Assembly (NCBI GenBank): GCA_963579025.1
Contig: CAUZFZ010000110.1
Location: 1-36,119 of the forward strand
Source of the DNA: CAUZFZ01 sp963579025
GTDB lineage: Bacteria; Planctomycetota; Planctomycetia; Planctomycetales; Planctomycetaceae
Reading direction: 5' to 3'
Length of the DNA: 36,119 nucleotides
Below the pieces are notes generated by a model. It was not told where the DNA came from. It worked only from the letters and a program-made list of their open reading frames with translations, and made no database searches. This document shows positions 1 through 8,534 of the stretch, piece after piece (the first letter of the stretch is position 1; every line of letters starts with the position of its first letter). The position numbers and the translations under genes are program-made.

Positions 1-195
1 AAACTTCAGTAGAGGTCGGCTGTCAGTCTACACGCGGAAACGGCCGAGAACACGCGTTCGCGGGGCTAGCGGACAGACTCGCCCGGTATGTCACGAAATC
101 ACAGTCCCTGTCATGAACCGACCTGACTATAATCCCGCCGCCCAACGAGAACGGGCTCGTCCAAACGATTCCTGGAGCCACACGGATCGCTGCTC

Positions 196-666
196 ATGTC
201 GCAACAAGACGCCTTACCGTCACGGATTCTCATCGCGGATGACAACGAGCAGAATTGTGAACTGCTCGAAGCGTACCTCGTCACCGGTGACTACGAGATT
301 GCCATGGCCTTCGATGGCCAGGAAACGATCGACAAGGTCGCAGAATTCCATCCCGACCTGATTCTGCTGGACATCATGATGCCGCGTATGAGCGGTTACG
401 AAGTCTGCAAGCAGCTCAAAGAGGGTGATGACACACGCGACATCCCGATCCTGATGGTGACGGCCCTGAACGAGATGGGTGACATCGAAAAGGCCGTCAA
501 CGCTGGCTGCGACGACTTCCTGACCAAGCCGGTCAACAAGCTGGAACTCACGACGCGCGTCCGCTCACTGCTACGTGTCCGGCATCTCACGAACGAGCGT
601 GACCGATTGGTCGCATACCTGAAGGAAGTCGAAGAATCCGAAGTCGGCAGCCGACCGGACGTATGA
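196..666 (+). CDS. Single-domain response regulator (CheY/PleD-type receiver)
   Basis: A stand-alone phosphoacceptor receiver of 156 aa. The acidic pair D15-D16 follows the first beta strand (ILIADDN). The phosphoacceptor is D59 in LILLDIMMP, the switch Thr is T89 (MVTA) and the conserved Lys is K111 (TKP). After about residue 125 there is only a charged helical tail (residues 130-150), with no DNA-binding, GGDEF or HD output domain. It should act by protein contact or as a phosphorelay intermediate. No histidine kinase lies in the window, so its partner is unknown. The ATG start has no strong Shine-Dalgarno, which is common here. The receiver assignment is sure; the pathway is not known. Confidence 0.93.
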   Translation: MSQQDALPSRILIADDNEQNCELLEAYLVTGDYEIAMAFDGQETIDKVAEFHPDLILLDIMMPRMSGYEVCKQLKEGDDTRDIPILMVTALNEMGDIEKAVNAGCDDFLTKPVNKLELTTRVRSLLRVRHLTNERDRLVAYLKEVEESEVGSRPDV

Positions 667-733
667 AACCGACCAGACTTCGCTCTGAGGGTGTGAATTA
701 ATCCGGCAGCAGATTGTCACACACCGTCCGATT

Positions 734-766
734 GCCGGAACTGCGCTGCGCTTGTTCCGGCCTACG
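734..766. repeat. Solo copy of a REP-like palindromic repeat (family A)
   Basis: The unit runs GCCGGAAC, a 12-base loop, GTTCCGGC, then CTACG. It matches the right arm of the large inverted repeat at 21785-21815 in 28 of 31 positions; only the three central bases differ. The unit can fold on itself through CCGGAAC/GTTCCGG. It lies between the response regulator and argS. A TTG inside it would extend argS upstream in frame, so the repeat argues against that longer start. Confidence 0.75.
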
Positions 767-832
767 TTACGCATCTCGCAAAAACTCGCAGCCTCTCTGC
801 AAAACTCACTTCCGCCGAATGACACACTGCCC

Positions 833-2779
833 ATGAGCGCTCTTGCCGAACTTCGCACACGCTTCCAGCCCGTGCTGGCTGAATTCACTGACAATGTCGA
901 GTCTGCACTGGGCATGATCCGTCCATCGCAGGATCCGAAGTTCGGTGACTTCCAAGCCAACTGCGCCATGTCTCTGGCGAAGAAAGCCGGCGTCAAACCA
1001 CGCGATCTGGCGCAGGACCTGGTCGACCGGTTGCAGCTTGATGATCTGTGCGAAACGCCCGAAATCGCCGGGCCCGGGTTCATTAATCTGCGCCTGCGGA
1101 ACGACTGGCTGCAGCAAAGCGGGCAGTCGCTGGTCTGTGATGACCGACTTGGCCATAAGACTCCCGAGACACGCAACTACGTCATTGATTACTCGTCACC
1201 AAACGTCGCCAAGCCGATGCACGTCGGCCATCTGCGAAGTTCGGTCATCGGCAGTGCTCTGGAAAATATTCTGCGGTTTGCCGGTCACACTGTCGTGTCG
1301 GACAACCACATTGGAGACTGGGGCACACAGTTCGGCATGATCATTTACGGGTTCCGGAACTTCGTGGACTCGGACGCGTACGCCGTTGATCCAGTGTCCG
1401 AACTGGCCCGCATGTACCGGCTGGTCAACCAGATTTCCGAATACCACGCGGCTCAAGTTCGGCTGCCGCAGGCGGAGCAGGAACTGTCCACACTTCAGGC
1501 GCGGATCGCTGATGTCGAAGGTTCGGACGAAGATGCGAAAAAGAAAAAGAAGTCACTGAAGAAGCTCCGCTCCGACGCAGGCGAACTGCAGGACACCATG
1601 GCGGGCCTGCGAGGCAGAATCGACGCCGTCAATGGCGACTCGCAGCTTGCCGCGTTGGCCGCGGAACATCCTGACGCCGCGCGTCTGGCGCGGCTCGAAA
1701 CCGCGAAACTGCACGCTGGCGATGAGGAGAACCGCAGACTGTGGGACGAGTTTCTTCCGGAGTGCCTCAAAGCCCTCGATCAGGTGTATGCCAAACTCGG
1801 CGTGTCATTCGATAAGACTCTTGGTGAAAGCTTCTATCAGCCGATGCTCGCCGACGTCATCGACAGCCTGAAGCAGGCCGGCATGGCAACGGACAGCGAC
1901 GGAGCCGTCTGCGTTTTCATTGACGGCAACGATGCTCCATTCATCGTCCAGAAAACGGACGGAGCCTTCACGTATGCAACAACCGACCTGGCGACGATCC
2001 GCTATCGAGTCGACGAGTTTTCCGCGGACACGATGCTGTATGTGGTGGACTCGCGCCAGAGCGAACATTTCAAACTGCTGTTCGAATCCGCCCGCCGCTG
2101 GGGATACGACAATGTCGAGTTCCGGCACGTCAACTTCGGCACCGTGCTGGGAGACGACCGCCGTCCCTTCAAGACCCGATCGGGAGACACCGTCGGTCTG
2201 GAAAGCCTCCTGGATGAAGCCGTCACTCGGGCGGCCGACGTCGTTGCGGCCAACGATCCGAACGGTGAACTGGACGACGCCGCGCGCCAGTCGGTCGCAC
2301 AGGCAGTCGGCATCGGCGGGATCAAGTACGCCGACCTGCATCACAACCGCGAGAGTGACTACGTCTTCAATTGGGACAAGATGCTCGCGAAGAACGGAGA
2401 TACCGCCGCTTACATCCAGTACGCCAATGCCCGCATCCACGGCATTTTCCGTAAGGGTGGTGTTGACCCGGCAACGCTGAGGTCCAGCGGCGAGACGATT
2501 CAGCTCAACGAACCGGGCGAGCGGGCACTCGTCCTGCAGTTGCAGTCGTTTGGCGACGTCATCGATTCGGTGATTCGCGAGATGCGTCCGAATCTGCTGA
2601 CGCAGTTTCTGTTCGAAACGGCCAACAGCTTCTCGACGTTTTACGATCAGTGTCCGGTGCTCAAAGACGATGTATCTGAGACGACGCGAAAAAGTCGACT
2701 TCTGCTGTGCGACCTGACCAGCCGCGTCCTGACGCGCGGTCTCGCGCTATTGAGTATCGATGCTCCCGAGAAGATGTGA
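833..2779 (+). CDS. argS: Arginyl-tRNA synthetase (class I)
   Basis: Cytoplasmic ArgRS charges tRNA-Arg with arginine using ATP. The N-terminal Add-1 domain (about residues 1-100) is followed by the Rossmann catalytic core with the HIGH-type motif HVGH at 130-133 in SSPNVAKPMHVGHLRSS. The KMSKS-equivalent loop reads FKTRSGDTVGL, as in many ArgRS that lack canonical KMSKS. The C-terminal DALR anticodon-binding helices include AYIQYANARIHGI. I chose ATG at 833 (648 aa); an in-frame TTG at 752 lies inside a palindromic repeat and is unlikely. Compared with the roughly 577-aa E. coli enzyme, it has an extra charged, coiled-coil-like segment at about 205-280, including a run of five lysines. It converges on ftsK with a 20-bp gap. 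Confidence 0.97.
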   Translation: MSALAELRTRFQPVLAEFTDNVESALGMIRPSQDPKFGDFQANCAMSLAKKAGVKPRDLAQDLVDRLQLDDLCETPEIAGPGFINLRLRNDWLQQSGQSLVCDDRLGHKTPETRNYVIDYSSPNVAKPMHVGHLRSSVIGSALENILRFAGHTVVSDNHIGDWGTQFGMIIYGFRNFVDSDAYAVDPVSELARMYRLVNQISEYHAAQVRLPQAEQELSTLQARIADVEGSDEDAKKKKKSLKKLRSDAGELQDTMAGLRGRIDAVNGDSQLAALAAEHPDAARLARLETAKLHAGDEENRRLWDEFLPECLKALDQVYAKLGVSFDKTLGESFYQPMLADVIDSLKQAGMATDSDGAVCVFIDGNDAPFIVQKTDGAFTYATTDLATIRYRVDEFSADTMLYVVDSRQSEHFKLLFESARRWGYDNVEFRHVNFGTVLGDDRRPFKTRSGDTVGLESLLDEAVTRAADVVAANDPNGELDDAARQSVAQAVGIGGIKYADLHHNRESDYVFNWDKMLAKNGDTAAYIQYANARIHGIFRKGGVDPATLRSSGETIQLNEPGERALVLQLQSFGDVIDSVIREMRPNLLTQFLFETANSFSTFYDQCPVLKDDVSETTRKSRLLLCDLTSRVLTRGLALLSIDAPEKM

Positions 2780-2799
2780 TGGGAGCGAACGCGCACACG

Positions 2800-5121
2800 T
2801 CATGCGAATGCGGGTTCGTCTTCGAAGACCGACGTGCCTCCGAGCTTGAAGGTTTCCCATTGCTCGGGGGTGTACAGCACCTCGCGGGCCTGTGAGCCGT
2901 TGTAATCGCCGACGATGCCGTCTTCTGCCATGAAGTCCACCAATCTTGCCGCGCGGCCGTAACCAACGCCGAGTGCTCGCTGCAGAAGCGACACGCTGCC
3001 TCGGCCCTCACGCACCACGACCTCGATGGCCGTCTCGTACAGGTCGTCACGGTTCTTCAGACTGCTGGCGCTGGTGGCGCCGCCTGTCGCGCTGATCTGT
3101 GCGAGTTCCGTGCTGTAATCCGGCTCGTACCGCGCGAAGTAGTCAATGACCTTGTTGACCTCGTCGTCACTGACGAACGTGCCCTGAGCTCGACTAAGAT
3201 GACTGGTACCGGGAGCCAGAAACAGCATGTCGCCATTGCCCAGTAACCGGTCGGCGCCTCCCTCATCCAGAACGACACGGCTGTCCGTACGACTGGCGAC
3301 CTGGAACGAAATCCGAGCCGGCAGGTTCGACTTGATCAGACCAGTGATGACGTCAACGGTCGGCTTCTGAGTTGCCAGTACCAGATGGATGCCCACGGCC
3401 CGCGACTTCTGAGCCAGCCGGATGATGTGTCCTTCAACGTCTTTACCGGACGTCATCATCATGTCGGCCATCTCGTCGGCCACGATCACGATGTACGGCA
3501 TTCGCTCGGGAATGCTCTCGGCCTCTTCTGACGACGGGTCGAGACCCATCCGCTCAAATCGCTTCTCGAGAGTCAGTTTGTTGTAGCTGTCCAGATGTCG
3601 GACTCCGCAGCGTGCCAGCAGGTCGTAGCGTTCTTCCATCTTGTCGACAGCCCATGCCAGCACAGCTTCCGCTTTCTTCATGTCCGTAATGACCGGATGC
3701 ATGAGGTGCGGAATTCGTTTGTACGGACTCAACTCGACCATCTTCGGGTCGATCATCAGCATCCGCACCTGCTCCGGAGACCGCGTGGCGAGGATGGACA
3801 GAATCAGTGTGTTCAGACACACGCTTTTGCCGGTTCCCGTTCGCCCGGCAATCAACAGGTGCGGCATCTTGGCCATGTCGATTGCCAGAGGTCGGCCACT
3901 GACGTCCTTACCGAGGAACAGCGGGATACTCATGTCAGCGACGTCCTGAGGAGATGCGTCGATCAAATCCCGCATGCGAACCATCACGCGTTTTTCGTTC
4001 GGTACTTCCACTCCGACGGTGTTCTTTCCTGGAATCGGAGCAACGACACGCACGGCCGGTACGCGCAGCGCAATGGCCAGGTCGTCAGCCAGCGCCGAGA
4101 CTTTGCTCAGACGCAGGCCTGCTTCCAGCTCCAGTTCGAATTGCGTAATGACCGGCCCGGTATCGATTTCGACGACGCGGATATTCAGGCCGAATTCCTG
4201 AAACGTCTTTTCCAGCGTCACGGCTGCGACGCGTGCTTTTTTCGCCAGCAGTTCGTACGGAAACTCCTCGCTGTCCTCGAACAGATCGAGCGGCGGGAGC
4301 GTGTAGGGCGTGTCACAACCCGATTGGCTGGCCGCATCCAGACTCGCCATGACCGCGGCTCGGTGCGCGGTGGCGGTGATGGGCGGATTGACTTTGATCT
4401 CTCCGCGTGGCACCTCGGCAGCAGGTTCGTCCGGTTCTTCGACGATCTCGGCTTCGGCGGATTTCGATTCCTGTTTCCGCGTGGATTCGCGATGACTGAG
4501 TGCTCCGCGACGGTCAATCGTTTCCACCTCCGAGGGGCTCGGCTGACGAGTCAGCCATCCGAATACGATTCGATGCAGAACGATGGCCGGCAGCAGTAGA
4601 ATGCGGAGGCCGCGTGTGATGACGTTCGTATCGGTTGCGAGGATCAGTCCGGCAGCAAACACCGATGCCAGCAGAACAAGTGTCCCGGCGATCGCGAAAT
4701 GAGCCTGCAACACGGCGACACCGACTGCGCCGAGCCAGCCACCGCTGCCCACGATCTGTCCGCCGCCTAATCCCGGAGCGACAAGCTGCAGCGTGACGCA
4801 GATCGAGACCGTCAGCAGGCAAGCCCCGACCGCTCGTTGGCGAAACGCCTTGTCAGAACCGCGTGTCAGGAGTCGCACATCGACCACGCCAAGAGCCAGG
4901 ACAACAAACCAGGCTCCCAGCCCCAGGACAGTCCGCAGGTGATGGGCGAGTTCGGCACCAAGCGGTCCGCACAGATTGACCGGAGTTTCACGCAGCGGGA
5001 ACACCGTTCGGGCCGGTGGGTCGGCCGAATCGAAGCTGATCATGCTCAGCGCGATGAACAACGTCCCGGCAAACAGGCCGAGCGATGTCAGATCGGTTCT
5101 CAGGCGGCGGAAATCCCACAT
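2800..5121 (-). CDS. ftsK: FtsK/SpoIIIE family DNA translocase
   Basis: Membrane-anchored hexameric dsDNA pump that clears and resolves chromosomes at division. In 773 aa it has an N-terminal membrane domain with about four hydrophobic segments (roughly 13-30, 66-85, 97-114 and 128-162), then a short acidic linker (about 195-245). The motor follows, with Walker A GRTGTGKS at 426-433 and Walker B IVIVADEMAD. The C-terminal winged-helix gamma domain (about 700-773, with RALGVGYGRAARLVDFMAEDG) recognises polar DNA sequences. The linker is short compared with E. coli FtsK, closer to SpoIIIE/SftA-sized proteins. Translation starts at ATG 5121; a large palindromic element lies just upstream. The family is certain. 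Its division role is of interest because many planctomycetes lack FtsZ. Confidence 0.97.
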   Translation of the reverse strand: MWDFRRLRTDLTSLGLFAGTLFIALSMISFDSADPPARTVFPLRETPVNLCGPLGAELAHHLRTVLGLGAWFVVLALGVVDVRLLTRGSDKAFRQRAVGACLLTVSICVTLQLVAPGLGGGQIVGSGGWLGAVGVAVLQAHFAIAGTLVLLASVFAAGLILATDTNVITRGLRILLLPAIVLHRIVFGWLTRQPSPSEVETIDRRGALSHRESTRKQESKSAEAEIVEEPDEPAAEVPRGEIKVNPPITATAHRAAVMASLDAASQSGCDTPYTLPPLDLFEDSEEFPYELLAKKARVAAVTLEKTFQEFGLNIRVVEIDTGPVITQFELELEAGLRLSKVSALADDLAIALRVPAVRVVAPIPGKNTVGVEVPNEKRVMVRMRDLIDASPQDVADMSIPLFLGKDVSGRPLAIDMAKMPHLLIAGRTGTGKSVCLNTLILSILATRSPEQVRMLMIDPKMVELSPYKRIPHLMHPVITDMKKAEAVLAWAVDKMEERYDLLARCGVRHLDSYNKLTLEKRFERMGLDPSSEEAESIPERMPYIVIVADEMADMMMTSGKDVEGHIIRLAQKSRAVGIHLVLATQKPTVDVITGLIKSNLPARISFQVASRTDSRVVLDEGGADRLLGNGDMLFLAPGTSHLSRAQGTFVSDDEVNKVIDYFARYEPDYSTELAQISATGGATSASSLKNRDDLYETAIEVVVREGRGSVSLLQRALGVGYGRAARLVDFMAEDGIVGDYNGSQAREVLYTPEQWETFKLGGTSVFEDEPAFA

Positions 5122-5152
5122 GGTGAGGTGCTTATTTCTCCGACTTGGCCAC

Positions 5153-5257
5153 TTAGGATCGTTCGGTCATTTAGTGTCGCCTTTCGCTCCGCGAAAGTGC
5201 GTTCTTTCGCGGAGCGAAAGACGACAATGTGACACTTAATTCAAGGACGATCCTTAA
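5153..5257. repeat. MITE-like palindromic element (family B)
   Basis: A nearly palindromic 105-bp element. The centre is a perfect 17-bp inverted repeat, CTTTCGCTCCGCGAAAG (5181-5197) and its complement (5204-5220), around a 6-nt loop. Outside it, AGTGTC on the left and GACACTT on the right pair, and the ends TTAGGATCGTTC (5153) and GACGATCCTTAA (5246) pair imperfectly. It has no coding capacity, so it could be a non-autonomous transposable element or a REP/BIME-like repeat. A 19-nt stretch recurs exactly at 29830-29848. Confidence 0.75.
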
Positions 5258-5622
5258 CAGGAAAACGACACAGACCGGCCCTGCAACTCACCCGACACGA
5301 TGACCTGGCCCGGCGACTAAGGTTGCAGTGACAGTCAAACCTAGCACGAAAAAACAGCGAAGGCAGGAAATGCCGCGTTGAAACGACACTCTTCCTGCGT
5401 GACCTGTCTGGAAGAACGGCTTCATCCTGACTGACCGGAGTGTGAGGATCACTGAGCCGCTGTGGATTGGTCCGGCATTGCGGTTCCTCACGAAAACAGA
5501 GCTGCTTGGGCGGCAGAAGTGTTTGGCAGCCGACCGAGCAGACGGATACGCTGTTGAGTAAGCAGCCTGGATGCACTCGGTACCTGAAATCGCGCCGCGT
5601 CGAACAACGCAGGGGACGTTGA
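5258..5622. other. Gene-free leader region of the VWA gene
   Basis: About 365 bases between the family B repeat and the VWA gene. I see no convincing gene on either strand. Open frames here lack start context or run antisense into the VWA gene. A promoter for the VWA gene must lie here or further upstream, but I could not place convincing -35/-10 boxes. Confidence 0.5.
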
Positions 5623-6756
5623 GTGGCAGTAAAGAATCGACCGATTAATGCAGCGACTGAGGAGGCCTCTCCCGAGTCCGGGAACAGTGGGTTCGCTGCG
5701 CGCCTGGAAGACGGCCACTGGCTGGTGCCGTGTGCTGTATCCACTGCCGTGCATGTGGCGGTGCTCGCGCTGATCGCCTTTGTCTGGTGCAACATCCCCA
5801 CACCACCCGTGGACGAACTGCTCTCCCTGTTGGTCATCGACTCCACGTTGGAGGAGTTGGACACACAACCTTTGACGGAAACACCGGACTTACTGCCAGT
5901 TCCGGCGACGGAGACCGTCACTCTGCCCAGCGGCGGGGCGGCTGCGGCAGTCGTTCAGGCGGCGGTGTCGGCCGAGTCGCTGGATCCGGCTGATCAGAGT
6001 GCCATGCTGACCGCGTCCGCGGCATGGCAGAGCTGGATGACCGCCGACATGTCCGCTGCGGCGGAACTAGCCGCTCCACGACTTGGCGCGGGAAATGGAA
6101 CCGGCACCGGAGTCGGAGCGGATGGTGGAGACTCATTCTTCGGCCTGTTGCCTCAAGGTCGTCGGTTTGTTTACGTCCTGGATTGCTCACGCAGCATGAA
6201 CCATCCACACAACACTGAAGCGAAGACGCGTTTCAAACGGATGAAGCTGGAGCTGGTGCGATCGGTCGGCAGCCTGTCGTCCGAGATGGAGTTTTTTCTC
6301 ATCTTCTTCAACGATTTACCGATCGGCATGCCGGCTCCGGCACCGGTTCTGGCAACGTCGCGTGTTAAGCATCACTATCTTCAGTGGATGAGCACGCTAA
6401 AGGCAGAGGGCCAAACCGATCCGTTGGCGGCTCTGCAGATTGCTTTGCGGATGCGACCGGACGTGGTCTTCTTCCTGACTGATGGGAGCTTTCCTTACCA
6501 CGTCGAACAGGGAATCCTCCGTCTTAGGACTGGTCGGACAAAGATCAACACGTTCGTGTTCGACGAGCCGATGACGCCGGACATGCGACGCGCATTCGGG
6601 ATGTTGCAGCAGAACAAGGGCGGCCGCGCGAGACAGCAGGTTGAGACGAAGAAGGACTTCGAAAAAGTCCTCGCCGCCTGGAAGGCGCACCGATTTCTGC
6701 AGAACATGGCAAAACGGCACAACGGCACGTTTCAGATCATCCCCGACAACGGATGA
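5623..6756 (+). CDS. VWA-domain protein with TonB-like N-terminal anchor
   Basis: A 377-aa protein with a short cytoplasmic head and one membrane segment (about 35-56, PCAVSTAVHVAVLALIAFVW), of the kind seen in TonB-like N-termini. A Pro/Ala-rich linker (about 60-155) and a Gly-rich hinge (155-170) precede a von Willebrand A domain (about 180-377). The MIDAS metal site is intact: D187-x-S189-x-S191 (DCSRS), T265 (GQTDP) and D287 (LTDGS). The domain should sit on the periplasmic side and bind a protein ligand through a divalent cation. The GTG start at 5623 is supported by AGGGGA about 8 nt upstream. Its ligand is unknown and no neighbour points to one. Confidence 0.85.
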   Translation: MAVKNRPINAATEEASPESGNSGFAARLEDGHWLVPCAVSTAVHVAVLALIAFVWCNIPTPPVDELLSLLVIDSTLEELDTQPLTETPDLLPVPATETVTLPSGGAAAAVVQAAVSAESLDPADQSAMLTASAAWQSWMTADMSAAAELAAPRLGAGNGTGTGVGADGGDSFFGLLPQGRRFVYVLDCSRSMNHPHNTEAKTRFKRMKLELVRSVGSLSSEMEFFLIFFNDLPIGMPAPAPVLATSRVKHHYLQWMSTLKAEGQTDPLAALQIALRMRPDVVFFLTDGSFPYHVEQGILRLRTGRTKINTFVFDEPMTPDMRRAFGMLQQNKGGRARQQVETKKDFEKVLAAWKAHRFLQNMAKRHNGTFQIIPDNG

Positions 6757-6861
6757 GTCCGGGTGGCCGACCGTTGTCACTGCATCGCGCGGCCGGTCAT
6801 TCACCAGGCGCCTACGTAGCGGTGATCTGGCACACGCCGGATGAATCCGGCTACTACCAGC
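6757..6861. repeat. Intergenic palindromes (family C)
   Basis: Between the convergent VWA gene and the CheX-like gene lies a perfect palindrome, GCCGGATGAATCCGGC (6836-6851). GGCGCCTACGT occurs at 6808-6818 and again at 6878-6888, the second copy inside the following gene. TCACC and GGTGA flank GCGCCTACGTAGC and could form an outer stem. On the - strand, reading from the stop codon, CGTAGGCTGG leads into the palindrome, so the TAG stop of the downstream gene sits in the repeat edge. It could serve as a bidirectional terminator. Confidence 0.5.
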
Positions 6862-7410
6862 CTACGAATCGAAGTTGGCGCCTACGTGCAGTTGCCCGAT
6901 TTCGCACTCAATCCGCAACCAGGTCGAATCGTCATTTGGCGAGAAATATTCACCAAGCGAATCGGCCGTAACGGACTCTGGCAGAAAGTCGAAGTCCGTT
7001 ACTCCCAAGCGAGGAAGTGCCCGGTTCGCGACCCACTGAGTAAACTCACACAGGAAACTGGCGGTGTATGTCGGGGTCACGTCGCCGATTTCCCCGAGTA
7101 CCAGTCCCGCCAGGGCCTCTGCCGTCTCGGACGGCATCGCCACTGCGAACGTCCCTGGAGTCTTTCCGCCACTTCGGCAGATTGCTGCGTGATCATGCGT
7201 GCGATCGCATTCGGCCAACGTCGTTGACCGCAGCGACGTCAAAGCCGCGACCGAGGGACGCTTGAGCGCATTGTCTGCCAGATTGATCAGTAAAGATCCG
7301 ACCGCATCTGTCAGGGCCGCAAACAGGGAGTGCCGTTCCATGTGCTTCAAAACCTCGTAACTGCCCGAAGATGTTCGGTCTGCACTGTGATGACTCGTCG
7401 GCGTATTCAT
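6862..7410 (-). CDS. Hypothetical protein, possible CheX/CheC-like domain
   Basis: I do not recognise this gene with confidence. The 182-aa product is soluble with no signal peptide. Its middle has the rhythm of CheX/CheC domains: a strand (GTFAVAMP), a helix (SETAEALAGLVLGE), an acidic/polar loop, then a helix (CEFTQWVANRALPRLG) where the family usually has E-x-x-N-x-x-x-G. The key Asn is displaced, so catalytic phosphatase activity is doubtful. I chose ATG 7410; an ATG at 7482 would add 24 residues. TTCACACATT occurs twice about 22 bp apart just upstream (near 7493-7525). The gene follows the ribokinase on the same strand after about 155 bp. Confidence 0.5.
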   Translation of the reverse strand: MNTPTSHHSADRTSSGSYEVLKHMERHSLFAALTDAVGSLLINLADNALKRPSVAALTSLRSTTLAECDRTHDHAAICRSGGKTPGTFAVAMPSETAEALAGLVLGEIGDVTPTYTASFLCEFTQWVANRALPRLGVTDFDFLPESVTADSLGEYFSPNDDSTWLRIECEIGQLHVGANFDS

Positions 7411-7565
7411 CTGCCAGCGACCGAGAACGCAAACATGTAACCCACCGAAGGCTGGTGGCACAAGATCGCAAACGTGTGACATGCGAACGCGTGTTCACAC
7501 ATTAGGAAACGTGCGTTCACACATTGAGCTTCGACATTTCCGAGATCCCCTGGCTGGTGCTCACT

Positions 7566-8531
7566 TCACGCGAACACAGAGAGTCGATCGGCGTCACTGT
7601 CGAGCAGCGCGTCCACTGCCTGTCGCGAGGGCAATGAGGGAATGGCACCTCGACTGGTCACAGACAGCGCGGCAGCGGCGCTGGCGAAGTGCGCTGCGCG
7701 ACGCAGCGACTGGCCTTCTGCCAGTGCCGTCGCAAGGGCACCATTGAAGCAGTCTCCGGCGGCGGTGGTGTCGACGGCCACGACAGCGAACGCAGGCACC
7801 AGGCTTGGGTCACCGACCTCTTCTTTCACAATGCAGCCATGCGATCCGCGAGTCACCACCACCTGACGGCTGCCTTTCTGCTGAAGCTGCTCGCACCAGA
7901 TGCACACGTCCTCAAGATCCTCCAGCACGTCCCATCCGCTGAGAAATGTGGCTTCCGGCTCGTTCGGTGTCAGGACATCTGCCAGTTTCAGAATCTCCGA
8001 GTCTCTGACCTCTTCGCTCGCCGGTGCCGGGTTGAGAATCGTAATCAGCCCGGCATCCTTCGCTCGACGCAATCCCTCAGCGACTGTGTCCATGGGAACT
8101 TCCAGGCACGCGACAAAGACTTTCGCCGCGGAGAAAAACTCCTCGTCGATTGCGACGACGTGATCGGGAGTGAGTCCGGCGTTGGCCCCCGAGGCCACGC
8201 TGATCTGATTCTCACCGTGCTCATCCACCATGATCAGTGCGACGCCAGTCGCCTGATCATCCAGCATCCGGATGTGCTGTGTGAGAATTCCCTCCTTGCG
8301 AAGCTGACGAATGGATGTCTTGCCGAATTCGTCATTCCCCACTGCGGCAATGAAACCGACCGGGCTGTTCGATGTTCGGGCTGCCGCAACGGCCTGATTC
8401 GCACCTTTTCCGCCGCCAGCCTGGTAGAACTCGCCACCGACGACTGTCTGCCCTGCCGTGGGCAGGCAGGCCGAACGCAGAACCAGATCGGTGTTGATCG
8501 ATCCGAGAACGATGATTTCCGGGCTTGGCAT
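7566..8531 (-). CDS. rbsK: Ribokinase (PfkB family)
   Basis: Cytoplasmic sugar kinase that phosphorylates D-ribose with ATP to ribose 5-phosphate. The 321-aa length is typical. The N-terminal GSINTDLV (10-17) and the substrate-binding signature GGGKGANQAVAAAR (39-52) are ribokinase-like. The ATP-site strand LTPNEPEA (187-194) is followed by the anion-hole/catalytic motif DTTAAGDCFNGAL (254-266), with D260 as catalytic base. It starts 3 bp downstream of the ECF sigma factor stop, so the two are probably cotranscribed. No ribose transporter or regulator is nearby, so another furanose or nucleoside substrate remains possible. Confidence 0.93.
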   Translation of the reverse strand: MPSPEIIVLGSINTDLVLRSACLPTAGQTVVGGEFYQAGGGKGANQAVAAARTSNSPVGFIAAVGNDEFGKTSIRQLRKEGILTQHIRMLDDQATGVALIMVDEHGENQISVASGANAGLTPDHVVAIDEEFFSAAKVFVACLEVPMDTVAEGLRRAKDAGLITILNPAPASEEVRDSEILKLADVLTPNEPEATFLSGWDVLEDLEDVCIWCEQLQQKGSRQVVVTRGSHGCIVKEEVGDPSLVPAFAVVAVDTTAAGDCFNGALATALAEGQSLRRAAHFASAAAALSVTSRGAIPSLPSRQAVDALLDSDADRLSVFA

Positions 8532-8534
8532 GGG

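Noticed and set aside
752..832. TTG start 27 codons upstream of argS
   Set aside because: The extension lies in a palindromic repeat and ArgRS N-termini start at the ATG at 833; the extra residues match no ArgRS feature.
3595..4599. 334-aa + strand frame opposite ftsK
   Set aside because: It is wholly antisense to ftsK motor and linker domains, Arg/Gln/His-rich, and has no independent domain signal.
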